From Diplonema japonicum (lineage: Eukaryota; Euglenozoa; Diplonemea; Diplonemida; Diplonemidae), in assembly GCA_964019335.1 (NCBI GenBank), contig OZ025666.1, positions 312,501 through 376,500 on the forward strand: DNA of 64,000 bases, written 5' to 3'. Of the stretch, positions 1 to 11,953 are shown piece after piece. A program made the position numbers and the translations under genes. A model generated the notes under the pieces. That model ran no database searches and was not told the DNA's origin. It was given only the letters and a program-made list of their open reading frames with translations. The number at the start of each line of letters is the position of its first letter. Positions within the stretch are counted from its first letter, which is position 1.

Positions 1-1
1 G

Positions 2-3000
2 CTAACTAAGGTGAATGGCCCTGCGCCAGTGATCGCAATACCATGGTCGCCGCCCGAGGCGCTCCGTGCCAAGGCTTACGAGCGCGTTGCCACCGTGTAC
101 CACGACATGTGGTCTTTTGGAGTACTCCTGTACGAGGTCCTCAACAAGGGCCCAGCACCCTTTGAAGAGCTTCGCATCACATGTACCTCCGATCAGGACT
201 GGCTGGACTCGTTGGTGAAATCCGTAGTCTCTGGTGTGAAACCCCTTCCTCCAGTGACTGTGGCACAGGACCCGCTCTGCAAAGCCATTTGGGACACTGT
301 CATCGTTCCTTGCAGGTCTATGGCCCCCAGCAAGCGACCCACAATGAAGGAGGTGATCCAAACTATTGTGGACCTACGCGGCAGTTCCTGCGCGTCAGAG
401 GTGAGCAGCCCCGTGACTAGCGGCGGCCCTACTGTGTGTACCACTGAAATGAACATATATGGAGGCGATGCGGTGGTGTACGGAGGTGATACGGCACCCG
501 AGAGGGAAGCTACGGGAAGCAGCAGAGATCACACTGAAGGCTCTGAAATAGGGGACACCCTGACACGTGTGCTGATATCAAGACCGCGACCGTGTCCTAG
601 AAGGAAGTTCACTGATTGTTTTGAGATGTCTAAAAGGCTGTACTCGGAGTTTCCATGCGAGTGGGCCACCCTCATCCAGCAGTGGACAGAACAAGAAATG
701 TGGAGCGCAGCGTACCAGATGACCAACTGGGAGAGTGTGGGAGGGAAGATATGGCCCTCACCAGTTCTTCACGCCGCTTTGAAGAATGCGGAGCTCATTG
801 CAAAGAGACACTGCGCAGGCACACCTCTATCGACGTTCCTTCCCGTTTACATGTACACGGCAGAACTGTACCTCCCTGCAGTGTGGTGTTGGTACGACGC
901 AGATGTGAAGCTGTGGAAGCGTCTCGACGAGGTGGACGAATTGGAGGCAGCGGCGCTGACCCTCAGGTCACAGTCGGGAGGGCATGCCGAAGTCACTATC
1001 CCGAAGTGCCTTGGACGGCTAAAAAGAAGCCAAACCGAGCAGATATGGCTTTTGGCACCTAGTGCAAGCTACGAGCAGCTATGCGGGATCACGAGATACG
1101 ACATAGGGATGATCCCTGTCATGCGGTACGAGAACGCACAGAGGGGGAACCCCGTGCTGTCGCCATTGTACGACTCGGCCATGTGGTGCATGCAGCCGGG
1201 GAGCCAGTCTTTTTGCCCACCGCCTGGTATCCTAGAATACATCTATTCACGGTCACCTGACCAGACCCTGCAGGGCAACACGTTAGTACGGGTGAATGGT
1301 AAAGATGGTGTGCTTGTGGACGGGAAGGTGCTTGTAGATGGGGTGGCGGTGCCAAGCTGCCAAGCTCAAAATGCTACAGAAACATTCCCGGAGGGCGGCG
1401 GGTCGTGGAAGGTCGTGCCATGCGAAACAGAAGCGATAGCCGGTGTGAAGGAGCAACTGAGGGAACTTGCACTGCAGCGCAGCGCCGTCAACGACGAGGT
1501 TAACAAGAAGATCCTTGAGGCACTCAACGGCAGCCGGAACCTCAAGGCCATCGCTGCAATAAAACTGGGGACGGGCAGCATGGAGGAGATTCTTGATTAC
1601 TACCCGCCTGCCGACGAAGTGTTGAAAAGCTTGGAAGTGCAGTACCTCACTGTGGACTGTGGAGGCATGTCCGAAAAGTACCTCCTTTCCCTCTCAGGGC
1701 ACCCCATGCTCGTTGCCGTGGTGAGTAACATGCAGCAGGTGCAGCTTGTCGACTGCGTCAGCAGGTTCGTTGCCTCTTCAAAGGAGCAGATCTACGACTT
1801 TGAGAACAAAGCTTGCATCAGAGACCACGAGAAGCTATCACTGGACGGGACAGCATCGGCTACAATCACACCAGGCCCAACAGAAGACGACATCAGTGGG
1901 AAGTATCTGCACCTCCCTGGTGTTCCTACTAGGTTCTGCTGTGACGACACGGGGTACATGCTGTCCAAGGAATCTGGCAAGTGGGTGGCTACCAAAGACG
2001 GAGACGAAATTTCCGTGGAGGCCAGTCGCATCGACCACGAGTGGTGTGTGTCGCCTGTGTACTACATCAACCTGTGTGTCAAGGCCCTCCTCCACGCCAT
2101 CGACCAGATACCTTTTTGTACCCCTGCCGCTGCTTACTACCGGTGCATCCCTGAGACGTTCCTCAAGCAATACGAAGACAACACTGTTCTTGTGTATCCT
2201 GGTCTGGCTTCCTTCAGTAGTGTCCGTGAGCCGCAGTCAGTGACATCCGAGCACTCTCTATTTGGAATCTCTTGCAAGGGCACCACTTTCAAAGACCTTT
2301 CACCATTGTCGAGGTTTCAGCGTGATGAGGAGGTCATTGCGCCGCCTGGTACTACCTTCAAGCTAGTTCGTTCCCAACCGACAATCGACCTCAAGATCGT
2401 TCCTCCGAGAGAAGCAAGCAAAATGATAGTCAGAAGCAGGTTGATGGACCTTCCCACTGGCTGCTCATGGGCGGAGCGTGTCGTGTTCAAGACATTACAC
2501 GCCTTGGACGGCGAAGGGCGCCTCGACCTGTCGCTGAAGACTGTCAATGATGGGATGACACCTGACAGGTGGCAGTTCTGGATTGCTGCACCGCCATCCG
2601 TGGACACCGAACCTGATTGCCCAATCACCCCTTCCTTTCAATGGAATGAAGTAGGCCATGAGCTAACAAGCATTGTAGATGCATGGTGGGCTGTCGCGAC
2701 GGAGGGCGAGGCCCCTTTAGAGGAGACATCGGATCTCACGGAGGACATCACGCGAGTGCTTGGTCAGGAGGAGACGGAATTTGCAACGTACTTCACGTTC
2801 ATGACAGAGATGATGGTGACACCTAAGCAGGAAGACACTTTTGTGCTAGAGATCACAGGGCTTGACTTCGGTGCTGATGGAGGTGCCCTGCGTGTCACTT
2901 TCCGCAAACGCAAAGGTCGAGGCTGCCTTGCGATAGGAGTCAGCGGCGCTAAGTTCCTCGCAGAGCTGATCAGTTTAAACATCCCGCTGTCAAGGATCTC

Positions 3001-5162
3001 CCTGCAGTACAACGCTCTGGGAATGGACGGTGCGGAGGCTTTGCTGCATGGGTTGCGCACCAACAAGCATGTTGTCGAGGTATCCCTTATGTCTGCTGAC
3101 GAGGAGGGTATCCCTGAAGATGTTTTGGAAGCCCTGCGGCTTAGGACGCTGCTTAACTGGGCACCCGCGCAGCTCACGGACTACCTATGGGTATGCACAT
3201 CATTACAATTGTTACACACCCCCAGGATGCCAAACCGAGCATAGTCGGGAAGGCGCTGTGGGACGTGCACCTTTGGGAATGCGATTTAAGCAAAATAGCA
3301 GAGCGAGAGCCCGGTCACGCAAGGGAGCTGGTCTCACGATGGTACGAGGCAAGAACAGATGAGCGTACTAAGGACTGGGCGCTGGTCGTGCCGCATGATT
3401 GTCACGGTGGGAGCTATTTGCATCTCGCAGCAGCGGCTGACTGGTGCAGGATGCCTTGGCGGGACATGACACTGCCTTTGAAGGCGATCGAGACCCTAGC
3501 ACGGCACACCTACAAGATCAACCAGCGGGACTCGAAGGGGATGTCTGCGCTGCACTACGCGGCTATGAACCTCAGGTATGCCACCACACGCATTGTTATC
3601 CACACAGCGACATCACGGCACAAATCATCACGTCGCTCATGTCAAAGGGAGCCGACCCGTGGTGCAAGGACAACGTCTTGGACACCCCGATGCACAAGGC
3701 AGCGCGGTCTGGCACACCAGAGGCTTTGCAGCAGATCATCGAGAGCGCACCTGAAAGCGAGACGACGGAGAGCATCAACGCGCTGAACAGGTTCGGGCAC
3801 ACGATTCTAATGGCAGCCGCAATGTATGCAAACAAAAGATCGACGCCAACACCCTCACAGGAACACGCGTTTCAACACCGCAAGCGGCACGCAGATTATA
3901 CAACAGCTTGTCAGCAAGGGGTGCACACTTGATGCTCGGGATCGTGACCGGCGAACAGCGCTACATCACGCGGCGTCATTCGGGTGCAGGAAGATCGTAA
4001 TCGAGCTGGCGACCCTGGGGGCAGACGTCGACACAATGGACAGCTCGATGCAGAGCGTCATCATGCTGGTGGCAAGGTATGCACACCACGCTTGCACATT
4101 GCATACAAAAACAGCAACAAGCGGTTCAATACTACAGAAGGTGTCAAGGTAGTGAAGGCTCTCGTGGCAGGCGGTGTGTCCGTGTGCAACAGAGTTAACG
4201 GCGAGCTGCCTGTTGTCGTGGCTTCTGCGAACCACCAAAGCGAGATTATCCCCGAGCTGATCCCCAGCGACTTGTCGCTGCTGACAGACGATGAGCTTAC
4301 TGTGTTGCTGAACAGTGCAGCACGCTACGGGCACCCTTGCGTCGTGAAGGCAGTCCTGGCGCAGACGGGCATGCAAGAAGTGATTTGGCGGTTGGACGGC
4401 AGGAGGGCATCGATCTTACACAAATGCGCGAAGAACAGCAACTACGACACAGCAGAGGGGCTACAGTTGTTGGAGATGCTGAACTGCCCGCAGCTTGACG
4501 TCAATGAAGGCAACGAGAGCGGGCGGACACCATTGTGGTACGCGGCCAACGCAGGGCATTGCACGCTGTCGGAGTACTTTTTGAAAATGGGCAGCAACGT
4601 GTCCCTGAAGGACAAGATAGGGAACAACCCTGTGCACGAGGCGACGAACTACGTCAACTGCCTGCAGACTATTCTAAACTCCGAGCACGTAAACAAGCAG
4701 CAGCTAGTGACAGCGATCAAAGAGAACAGCAAGAGGAATTACACACCACTGAAGCTCGCAATATGCAACGACATGTGCTGGTGCGACACGGGCCGTGCCT
4801 GTATAGAGACAATGCTAACCCTCGCAGAGCTACGCGATGGCGATGGCGCTCTGACTACAGCTTTCCTACAACGACTGCAGGAGAAGAAACTACGTGATTC
4901 CCTCCCGTTAGACGATGCTAAACTGACGCTACAAATGCTCAAAGCACACAACATGCCTCCCATCGATAACGAGTCCTTCATCAGGTACTATGACGTGGGC
5001 CTCGACGAGATGCTGAAGGACTGGAGCAAAAATGGAATACAGTACTTCAGGCAGGACTCTCTCAAGATGGATCTCCAAAGAGACCACACATGCACCACCT
5101 GCACCAACGACTCTTTGCAACGGCATTGGACACCTTGGGACGAGGATATTGTCGCTGATTGA
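2..5162 (+). CDS. protein kinase C-lobe, LRR and ankyrin-repeat protein (5' partial)
   Basis: The gene runs off the left edge. The frame is open from base 2; bases 3-10 (CTAAC then AG) could be the end of an intron, so the first exon base may be 11. Exons: ..3190, 3226-3575, 3608-3823, 3861-4076, 4115-5162; introns of 35, 32, 37 and 38 nt start GTATG and end in AG, and splicing them restores one frame. The N-terminal part is a kinase C-lobe: WSPPEAL (APE region), DMWSFGVLLYE (subdomain IX) and KRPTMKEV (subdomain XI). The middle ~800 residues are unfamiliar. One leucine-rich repeat lies near 2960-3090, followed by about six ankyrin repeats encoded by the short exons. The N-lobe and active-site loop are outside the window, so activity cannot be judged. 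Likely a signalling or scaffold protein; substrate unknown. Confidence 0.75.
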
Positions 5163-5330
5163 AAAACGAGCGGGTAGAAGAAAAAAAAGAAGAAAAACAA
5201 GAGAGAGAGAAAGAAAAAAGAAGAAGTGTGTAGAGTTCTCTTTTTTTTTTTCTTTCTTCTTCTCTTCTTCCTTTTTTTCCCCCCCCCTCTCGTTTTCTTG
5301 ATACTAACAAAAAAAAGGGGAAAACAGGAA

Positions 5331-5972
5331 ATGGGAAAGCTAGACTATTCGAAATGGGACAAGGTGGGGGAGTCCGAAGACGAAGCTGAACAAGAAGACA
5401 AAACCCACAGAACGAATCTGTACAGGTCATTGCAGAAGGAGAGCCAGGAGCTTTTCGATTATGCAAGCGCAGGGGCTCTGGAGGAGGTGAAGCAAGCACT
5501 GAGGAGAGGTGCATTCATTGACAGCAAACTGCCACAGAACGGGAACACGGCTCTTCATATGAGTTTGTGGCTACAGCACGGCAACGTGGCAGAGTACCTT
5601 ATTGAGAACGGGGCCGATTTAGAGGTGAAGGACAATGATGGCCTTCGACCGTTGCACACGGCTGCCTGGGCTGCCTTTGAAGGTGATTTTGACATGGCCC
5701 GTCTTCTCTTGTCTAAGAAGGTCAATATCGAGCCGGTCTCAGCATCAGGGAATACCCCTCTTCACCTTGCATCAACAGCAAGCCCCAAAATCGTTTCCCT
5801 GTTCCTCGAAGCAGGTTGCAACCCCCTCCTCAAAAACAACGACGGGCAGACCCCGAGGGAGTACTCTCTCAAGAAGGGCTTCGGGGCCTCGATGAAACGC
5901 AAACAGTGGGAAGGTCTGATCGAAGAACTCGAGAAGGCGGAGGCGAAATGGGTTGCCAAAACAGCCAAATAG
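5331..5972 (+). CDS. ankyrin-repeat protein, 213 aa
   Basis: Single-exon gene. The start at 5331 is the first ATG after a long pyrimidine tract and a TACTAAC...ACAG sequence that looks like a splice acceptor, either trans-splicing or a 5' UTR intron. The N-terminus has a YSKWDKVGESEDE patch, a short acidic motif also seen at the start of some cochaperone-type proteins. Three to four ankyrin repeats follow (GNTALHMSLWLQHGNVAEYL, DGLRPLHTAAW, GNTPLHLASTAS, DGQTPREYS). The C-terminus is a charged helix. It is probably a cytosolic protein-interaction adaptor; nothing shows its partner. It sits downstream of another ankyrin gene but the repeats are not close copies. Confidence 0.75.
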   Translation: MGKLDYSKWDKVGESEDEAEQEDKTHRTNLYRSLQKESQELFDYASAGALEEVKQALRRGAFIDSKLPQNGNTALHMSLWLQHGNVAEYLIENGADLEVKDNDGLRPLHTAAWAAFEGDFDMARLLLSKKVNIEPVSASGNTPLHLASTASPKIVSLFLEAGCNPLLKNNDGQTPREYSLKKGFGASMKRKQWEGLIEELEKAEAKWVAKTAK

Positions 5973-6087
5973 ATAAAAGAAAATACAGTCTGTCCCCCCA
6001 ATTTTTTTTCTTTTTTTTTCCCTGGAATAAAAATTTTATAAATTAAAAAAAAGGCTGGTGACAAAAAAAAGAAAGAAGGTTAAACTC

Positions 6088-8119
6088 ATGGCGTCACGCT
6101 CGGCGTCTCTCGACAAGTGTTTCTACTCTTGGGACCTTGACAAGAAAGAGGGTAAGATCCCGATTGATGAAATAAGCAGAGTGCTGGTGACGTTTCGCAG
6201 TGAACGGGCAAAAGAAATGTGCGCGTGTTGGGTCGAAATGACGGCCAAGGTGTACGAGGTGAAGGCGGCCCTGCGAAAGGCAAGCTTGCGAGGCGGCGAA
6301 AAAAGATACCTACAGCCCGAAGACCTCAAGAAACACCTCGTCCAGCAGGTCTTGTGCAGCACTGATATGTGCGGACCGCTGGGTGGCGACCTCGACTGGG
6401 ACAGATACATGGTTGTTGTGAAGATCGAGGACGACCCAGAAACGCACGTAAAGCCCCCCGCATCACTCTTCACCATTAACATTCAGGAAATATCGCCTAT
6501 AATTCTGCCGGACGTAGAAAAGAAAATCGTTCAAATTTTGAACGACGCAAAAGAAAGTGAAACCGAAGCAATCGTCGTCAGCACCGTTAACATAACCAGC
6601 CCTCCCGTATCTGTCGACGGTCTTTCGAAGAACGAAGCAAGAAAAGCGTTGTTGGAGATTACCTCGCCTTTGAAGGCAGGGGAGTTCGAGAACTTCACGA
6701 CCCACATCCTGGCGACGCTGGACTTCGTTTACGACATCTCGCAGCACAACCAACGCAACAGAATGATGTGGGAACTTTTTAAAATATGGGACTCAAAGGA
6801 CCACGGGTATGTTGATGCATCTGACTTCATCCGTCGGGTGTCTAATGTGAAACACGTTCAAGACCGTAGCCATATTAATGTGCAGAAACTTGTCGAACAG
6901 GGTAATGTGTCCACAGATGACATTTCCCTGACTCGTTTTAAAGCGTTGATGTGTAAGATACTATCGGAGTGCTCGGAGGTTGAAGTGGACAACACGATCC
7001 GCACATTACGTCGGCAGCTTGAGAGTGATGAGGACACCAAGGATAACCGTTATGCAGTATGCCGCCATCTTCGCAGCGAAGCCGAGCAGCAGTTGAAACG
7101 CGATGAAAGGCTGATGCAAATGGCGGAACGCCGCTCTTCATTTTCCTGTTCTGTTCGGGAAGCTGCCAAGCGCGACATAGCATTGTTCAGAAAGAACCGG
7201 CTTGAATCGAAGAAGAAACATGCTTTCGACTCGATCAGCTTCGACGATATTGCAGTCCTGCTCGACACTTCTATCGCACCCCCTGCCACACGCTTGACTT
7301 ACGAAAGGGTTGCTTCCTCTGTATGCATTCTCGTTGATATCTCACCTGTCACGGCTGATGGTAGAGTTGAGTACTGGGCAGCCTTTCAAGAGGCACTGCG
7401 GTCGAACATGGTGGATGTTCTCACCTTGATTCACGATATCAACGTTGGCAGCCTGTCGCATGTCCGTGTTTGTAGGTGTATGACTGTGTTGCAAGAGAGT
7501 TCTAACCCAAGCCACCTTCTTTCGTTGTCTTGGTTCCTTTCTGCTCTTGTTGAGTGGTGCAGAGCGTGTTGTGAGTTGGCGTGCCTTCAATATAACTGGG
7601 AATGGCCGCCGCCGCCATTGCAGTCCTCCGCAGCAGGGCCCTCGACAGGCAACCCCCGTCCCCCTGCCAGCTCTTCCAACTCGTCTGCTGTGCGGTCTCT
7701 TAAATACCGTACACCTGGAAAATCGTGTGAAACATCGCAGTACCAACCTGCAATGCACAAAGACGTGCCCGAGTCTCCTTTTCGTGCTTCGAACCTTTTT
7801 GCACGCAAGCGTAGGCCCAAGGGTCCTTCGTGGGCTCAGTTCGCAGAGAAGCAAGCGGCAAGCCTTTCCCGGCAGAGGTCCGCTGACAAGCTCTACAGCG
7901 ACACCAAAGAGGAAGAGCTCATCTTCCCCACTCACTTCACGGAGGTTAACATCTCGCAGTACAAGACGCTAAGCTGTCTGAATGAATCTCTGGGCCTTCC
8001 CCAACCCGGCATCGAACATTACAGCACCTACTCCGAATCGGTATGCATGGTCACGACAACGCCATTCACACACACACACACACACACAGGTTTCACAGCC
8101 TTATTGGAGCGACTTCTAG
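6088..8119 (+). CDS. EF-hand domain protein, 660 aa, function unknown
   Basis: The start is the ATG at 6088; the frame upstream lacks an ATG. The frame runs open into the next gene, but a 49-nt intron (8041-8089, GTATGC...CACACAG, with a CA repeat) leads to a stop at 8117-8119, so this gene ends there. Exons: 6088-8040 and 8090-8119. Two degenerate EF-hands are visible: one near residue 15 (WDLDKKEGKIPIDE) and one near residue 240 (WDSKDHGYVDASDF, with acidic residues at loop positions 1, 4, 9 and 12). The second half is charged, then Ser/Pro-rich. No catalytic motif was seen. The arrangement resembles ciliary EF-hand proteins of unknown role, but I do not recognise a named family. Confidence 0.7.
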
Positions 8120-8286
8120 CCGACTGGGACTCCCCTCTCTCACTCATTATTACCCCAACACTGCCTCACCAACTCCATCTCACTTCATGTTCTCCTTTTC
8201 CAAGGGGAAACGGGTTTTGTAAATTTCATTTTTATTGTGCCCCGGGGTGGGGGTTTCTGAGCAAAAAAGAGGCATGCAGGATCAAG

Positions 8287-9690
8287 ATGGGGCAGCGGTT
8301 GAGTGGCCTGGATGGGTTCCGCGAACTGCCTGTTGAGTTGACGCAAGCGACGGTGGGCGGGGGGTTCCTGACAATGGTAGCGAGCGTGGTGGCGCTGGTG
8401 TTGTTCTACTTCGAGGCGGGGGAGTTCATGAACGAGGTTACACGGTCAGAGGTGGTGATGGACACCACGCAGAACGAGATGCTGCAAATACGCTTCGACA
8501 TCATTTTCTACGACCTAGCGTGCGAGTACGTCAATGTGGGCGTAAGGGACTCCTTCGGAACAGAAAGGTTCAACATAGAAAAAAACATAAAAAAACACAC
8601 CATTGACCACGAAGGCAGACAAGGTGCCGCATACACCGCGGAGGAGCTCCTCCACCTCGATCAAGAAGACCTGACCCCTGAGGAACGTGCCGAAGTGGAC
8701 AGCGACTGGACATCCTCGACAGCTATGATGCACCACGACTTTGCACGCGTAGTGGATTCGCACGATTTCACGATCGTGCTTTTCTACGCACGGGCAACGA
8801 AGGCGTTCCCGAACATGAAGTGCACACCATGCAAGAAGCTCAGGCCTGTTTGGGACACCTTTGAGACCAAGGTTAACGGCAGGAAACACTCGATGATCAC
8901 CCGCGCGATTCAAATTAACTGCGCCGAGTACAACCTTGAGTGCATCGAGCAGAAGGTAACGACACTGCCAACCATTCGGCTCTTCAGACGCGGCGTCGAT
9001 GCCTTGCGAAGCTACGCGATGTTCAAGCCCGAGGAGGCAACAGTGGAAAGTTTAATGGAGTTCGTCGAGAAAAAAGAAGCCGAAGCCAGTAAAACAGCAT
9101 ATGCCGGGTATCAAATACACGAATACTTCCCAACCGGGTGCAGGGTAGACGGGACCGTTGAGGTTTCAAGAGTCCCAGGGAGCTTGCACTTTGAAGCCGT
9201 GAATGGCCCGTTGGACAATATCAACTTTGCGACGACAAATGTATCGCATCGAGTGGTGCATATGGCGTTTCAGCAGCCTGGAGACAGAATGGCGAAAGGG
9301 GCAACGGGAGTTGAGGGTTTCGATGGGCTTCATCCCATTGATGGGAGGGACTTCGTGGTGCACAAGTTTCATGAAGCGCCGCATCACTTCTTAACCGTCG
9401 TTGCCACGAACTACGCGTTGGATAACAAAGGGATTTACGCTGATTTTAGATCGAGGGCTTTGCCTCTCAAGGTGTACCAAATGACACATCAAAGCAGGAC
9501 AGCCAGAACGCGTCGAGATGCCATTCCGTCCGCGCGATTTAATTACGACCTCTCGCCTGTCGAGGTCAAGCTCACCACTGTACGAGGCAGGGAGTGGTAC
9601 GACTTTTTTACAACTATTTTCGCTGTTGTCGGTGGGACTTATTCCGTGGCGGCTCTGCTGACTGGAGGCCTTCAAAATATCAGGTATTGA
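8287..9690 (+). CDS. PDI-C type protein: thioredoxin domain inside an ERV41/46 (ERGIC) protein
   Basis: A 467-residue single-exon protein. Residues 23-42 form an N-terminal membrane segment after a DGFRELP-type motif typical of ERV41/ERV46/ERGIC proteins. A thioredoxin domain follows with active site C179-T-P-C182 (MKCTPCKKLRPVW) and a cis-proline region (TTLPTIRLF). The C-terminal ERV luminal domain ends in a second membrane segment (about 440-462). This fusion is the PDI-C family of plants and many protists. It is expected in the ER and early secretory pathway, acting as a thiol oxidoreductase that cycles with COPII vesicles. The ATG at 8287 gives the full family N-terminus. The upstream frame is open only because the intron of the previous gene reads through. 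Confidence 0.88.
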   Translation: MGQRLSGLDGFRELPVELTQATVGGGFLTMVASVVALVLFYFEAGEFMNEVTRSEVVMDTTQNEMLQIRFDIIFYDLACEYVNVGVRDSFGTERFNIEKNIKKHTIDHEGRQGAAYTAEELLHLDQEDLTPEERAEVDSDWTSSTAMMHHDFARVVDSHDFTIVLFYARATKAFPNMKCTPCKKLRPVWDTFETKVNGRKHSMITRAIQINCAEYNLECIEQKVTTLPTIRLFRRGVDALRSYAMFKPEEATVESLMEFVEKKEAEASKTAYAGYQIHEYFPTGCRVDGTVEVSRVPGSLHFEAVNGPLDNINFATTNVSHRVVHMAFQQPGDRMAKGATGVEGFDGLHPIDGRDFVVHKFHEAPHHFLTVVATNYALDNKGIYADFRSRALPLKVYQMTHQSRTARTRRDAIPSARFNYDLSPVEVKLTTVRGREWYDFFTTIFAVVGGTYSVAALLTGGLQNIRY

Positions 9691-9990
9691 AGTGGGGGAG
9701 AAAAAAGAAGAAAAAAAACACCAACATAGATCGGCCATTCTGTAAACTGTAAACTCTTTTTTTTTTTTATTGTTTCTTTTTACCCCGCGGCGATGATTGA
9801 ATTTTGAATATATATATTTTTTTTTTTCCCCGATTTTTGTGCCCATGTTTTGGCGGCCGAAGGGTTTTAAAAAGTTTTTTTTTATATTATTATTTTTTAC
9901 CCCACCGAAAAAACAAAAAAAGAATTCAAACTTTTTTTAAAAAAAGGAGAGGCGGGAGGTGGGGGGGACAAAAAAAAAAGAAAAAAGAAA

Positions 9991-11311
9991 ATGGCGAAGG
10001 TCATCGAATCAATGGCGACATCGGGGAAGGTGTCTGCCTTCCCTTTCTGGTTGAGGAAGTACCCCACGGACACGAACATGCTCAACTGCCCGAATAACAT
10101 ACCAAGGGAGACATTTGAGGGCTACCCCTCAGTACTGAAGCGGGCCTTCAGCAGGGCAAACGAGCACGCCGACGAGACAAGAATACTGAACAATCGACCT
10201 TACTTTTTGAAGTACCGGCGGCACACTACCGACACCGGGTCCCTGCCCATGCAGGTGGTCGGGTTGGTGGGGCACTTGAAGACCTTTGAAAACCACCTTA
10301 CAAAAATCGACGACAAGTACATGAAGAAGGAACACATGAACAAGCGTAATGTTCTGAACCGACAGCTGCAGAAGCTCCGCGTTGAGGACTTCCCATCTTA
10401 CTGGAGGTTGATGCAGGACTTTCAACTGTGGGGAGAGGTCAGACAGAAACACCAGGGAATGATAGATTTAGGCGCATTCATGCAATCAGGCCCCGATGCA
10501 AAGTCAAAGGTATCCGTTGGGGGTCTTTTTTTTTTTTGTTTCCAATATTTTCTGAACAACACATTAGACCGCATTTGTAGAGTCCTATGTCGACCCTGAG
10601 ATGCTGTATGGGTGTGAAGAGACAGGGGAGTCACGATTCGCCGTGTCAAAAAGACTGGGGAAAATATATCAAGCAGGGCTTCAGGTGTACGTGAAGGACG
10701 CTCAGGACGGGTTGTGGAAGCTCGCAGAGATCATCAAGAGCAACCCAGAGAGTAAGACCTGCGAAGTTGTACTTCTCGCCGTTAACGATATTATCCCTAA
10801 CCAACACTGGGACGATATTAAACCCTTCGATTTGTATTCAACCAGCAGAGCGATGGCCGCAGAGGACCCCATCAGGGGCGAGGAGGCCGAGGCCAAATCT
10901 CGAGAAACCTATTTCGAAAACCTCAAACAAACGGACCCCACACGTTACGAGCAGGAATGGTACCAACATATCTGTAATAAGTATGTAGGAAGAAAAAAAA
11001 AAAAAAAAAAAAAAAAAAACTAGATACTACGATGGCAAGGCGCCTACTGGTTCCTTCCGAGGCTGGCGGCAGCGCTTCATGCTTTGGGATCCTCAAACTA
11101 CCTCCAAGAAGCGTGTGCGATGGGTCAAGGGTCTTTCTAAGTACATGCAACGTCGCGTTTACCTTGGGTATGATGTTTTGAATTTAGACAAAAAAAAAAA
11201 AAAAAAAAAAAAAGGTACCCTGTTCGCCACGAGGTGTTCAGCCGAGGAAAGGACGGCAAAGAGGAACCGTGGTGGGTGCAGTCCCTCCCAGTCGGCGCGA
11301 AGATAAAGTAG
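9991..11311 (+). CDS. mitochondrial ribosomal protein uS15-like, 385 aa
   Basis: Exons 9991-10509, 10583-10980, 11024-11167 and 11215-11311; introns of 73, 43 and 47 nt, the last two mainly poly(A). Splicing keeps a single frame to the TAG at 11309-11311. Residues about 75-150 match uS15: a DTGS..MQV start, a GHLKTFENHL helix, then the long KRNVLNRQLQKLR..FPSYW helical hairpin. The normally conserved HH-SRRG loop is replaced by KKEHMNKRN. A uS15 domain inside a longer protein with both N- and C-terminal extensions suggests a mitochondrial small-subunit component, not the ~150-residue cytosolic one. The C-terminal ~230 residues carry no domain I know. Confidence 0.72.
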
Positions 11312-11412
11312 GGGGGAAAAAAAAAGAAGAGAAAAGTGTTTTTTTTACCCTCCCTTCATTTTTTGTTGATAACACCACCCCCCCCCCCCCCATTTAGTAT
11401 AAGAATAAATAC

Positions 11413-11784
11413 ATGGATGCGGTGTCCTTGCTGTCTCCGCAGTCAAGGGGGTTCTCTGATACAACGATAACTGCCTCGACTATTGAGATCAGACGGTTGA
11501 CAGAACAGGTGAAAGTGTTGGACAGTGCAAATCTAGCTCTGATGAAGCGAAACGACACAATGAGGCGGCTACACGAGGCAGAGATAAAGCGGATACGAGT
11601 AGAAGCATGCGACACCCTTCTCGCTTCCCAAACACGAACGACTGAGCTTGAAAACCAGCTGAAGGCGTGCGAAAACGAAAAGCAAGCGAGGGAAGTCGCC
11701 AGGATACGGAGCGGCCCTGCGGCCAACCACTTCATAAGGAAGATCGCAGAGCTGGAGGCTGAGATCTTGGAGCTGCGGAAGTAG
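11413..11784 (+). CDS. small coiled-coil protein, 123 aa
   Basis: A single exon starting at ATG 11413, just after a C-rich tract. Residues ~22-85 and ~105-123 show heptad-like spacing of Ile, Leu and Ala (EIRRLTEQVKVLDSANLALM, AELEAEILELRK), so a largely helical coiled coil is predicted. No other domain was found. Possible role as an adaptor or cytoskeletal accessory protein; the family is not recognised. Confidence 0.6.
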   Translation: MDAVSLLSPQSRGFSDTTITASTIEIRRLTEQVKVLDSANLALMKRNDTMRRLHEAEIKRIRVEACDTLLASQTRTTELENQLKACENEKQAREVARIRSGPAANHFIRKIAELEAEILELRK

Positions 11785-11953
11785 AATTTTTTTTGTCTGT
11801 TTTTTTTTTTTTTTCTTCTTCTTCATTCTCTCTCTGTTGTATGTATATTAGATGATAGTACCGTTATCATTCTTGAAATAGTTGTCTCAAACACTCCCCT
11901 TATCCAACCAAGGCGAGAGGCGCGAAAAAAAGTCCTCTCAAGCATGCACAGCA

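Noticed and set aside
5062..5514. Minus-strand ORF of 150 codons
   Set aside because: Mostly low-complexity Lys/Arg/Phe from polypurine/polypyrimidine DNA between two genes.
6058..9690. One 1210-residue fused protein
   Set aside because: The frame is open only because intron 8041-8089 and the spacer lack stops. Splicing gives a stop at 8119, and 8287 starts a complete PDI-C protein.
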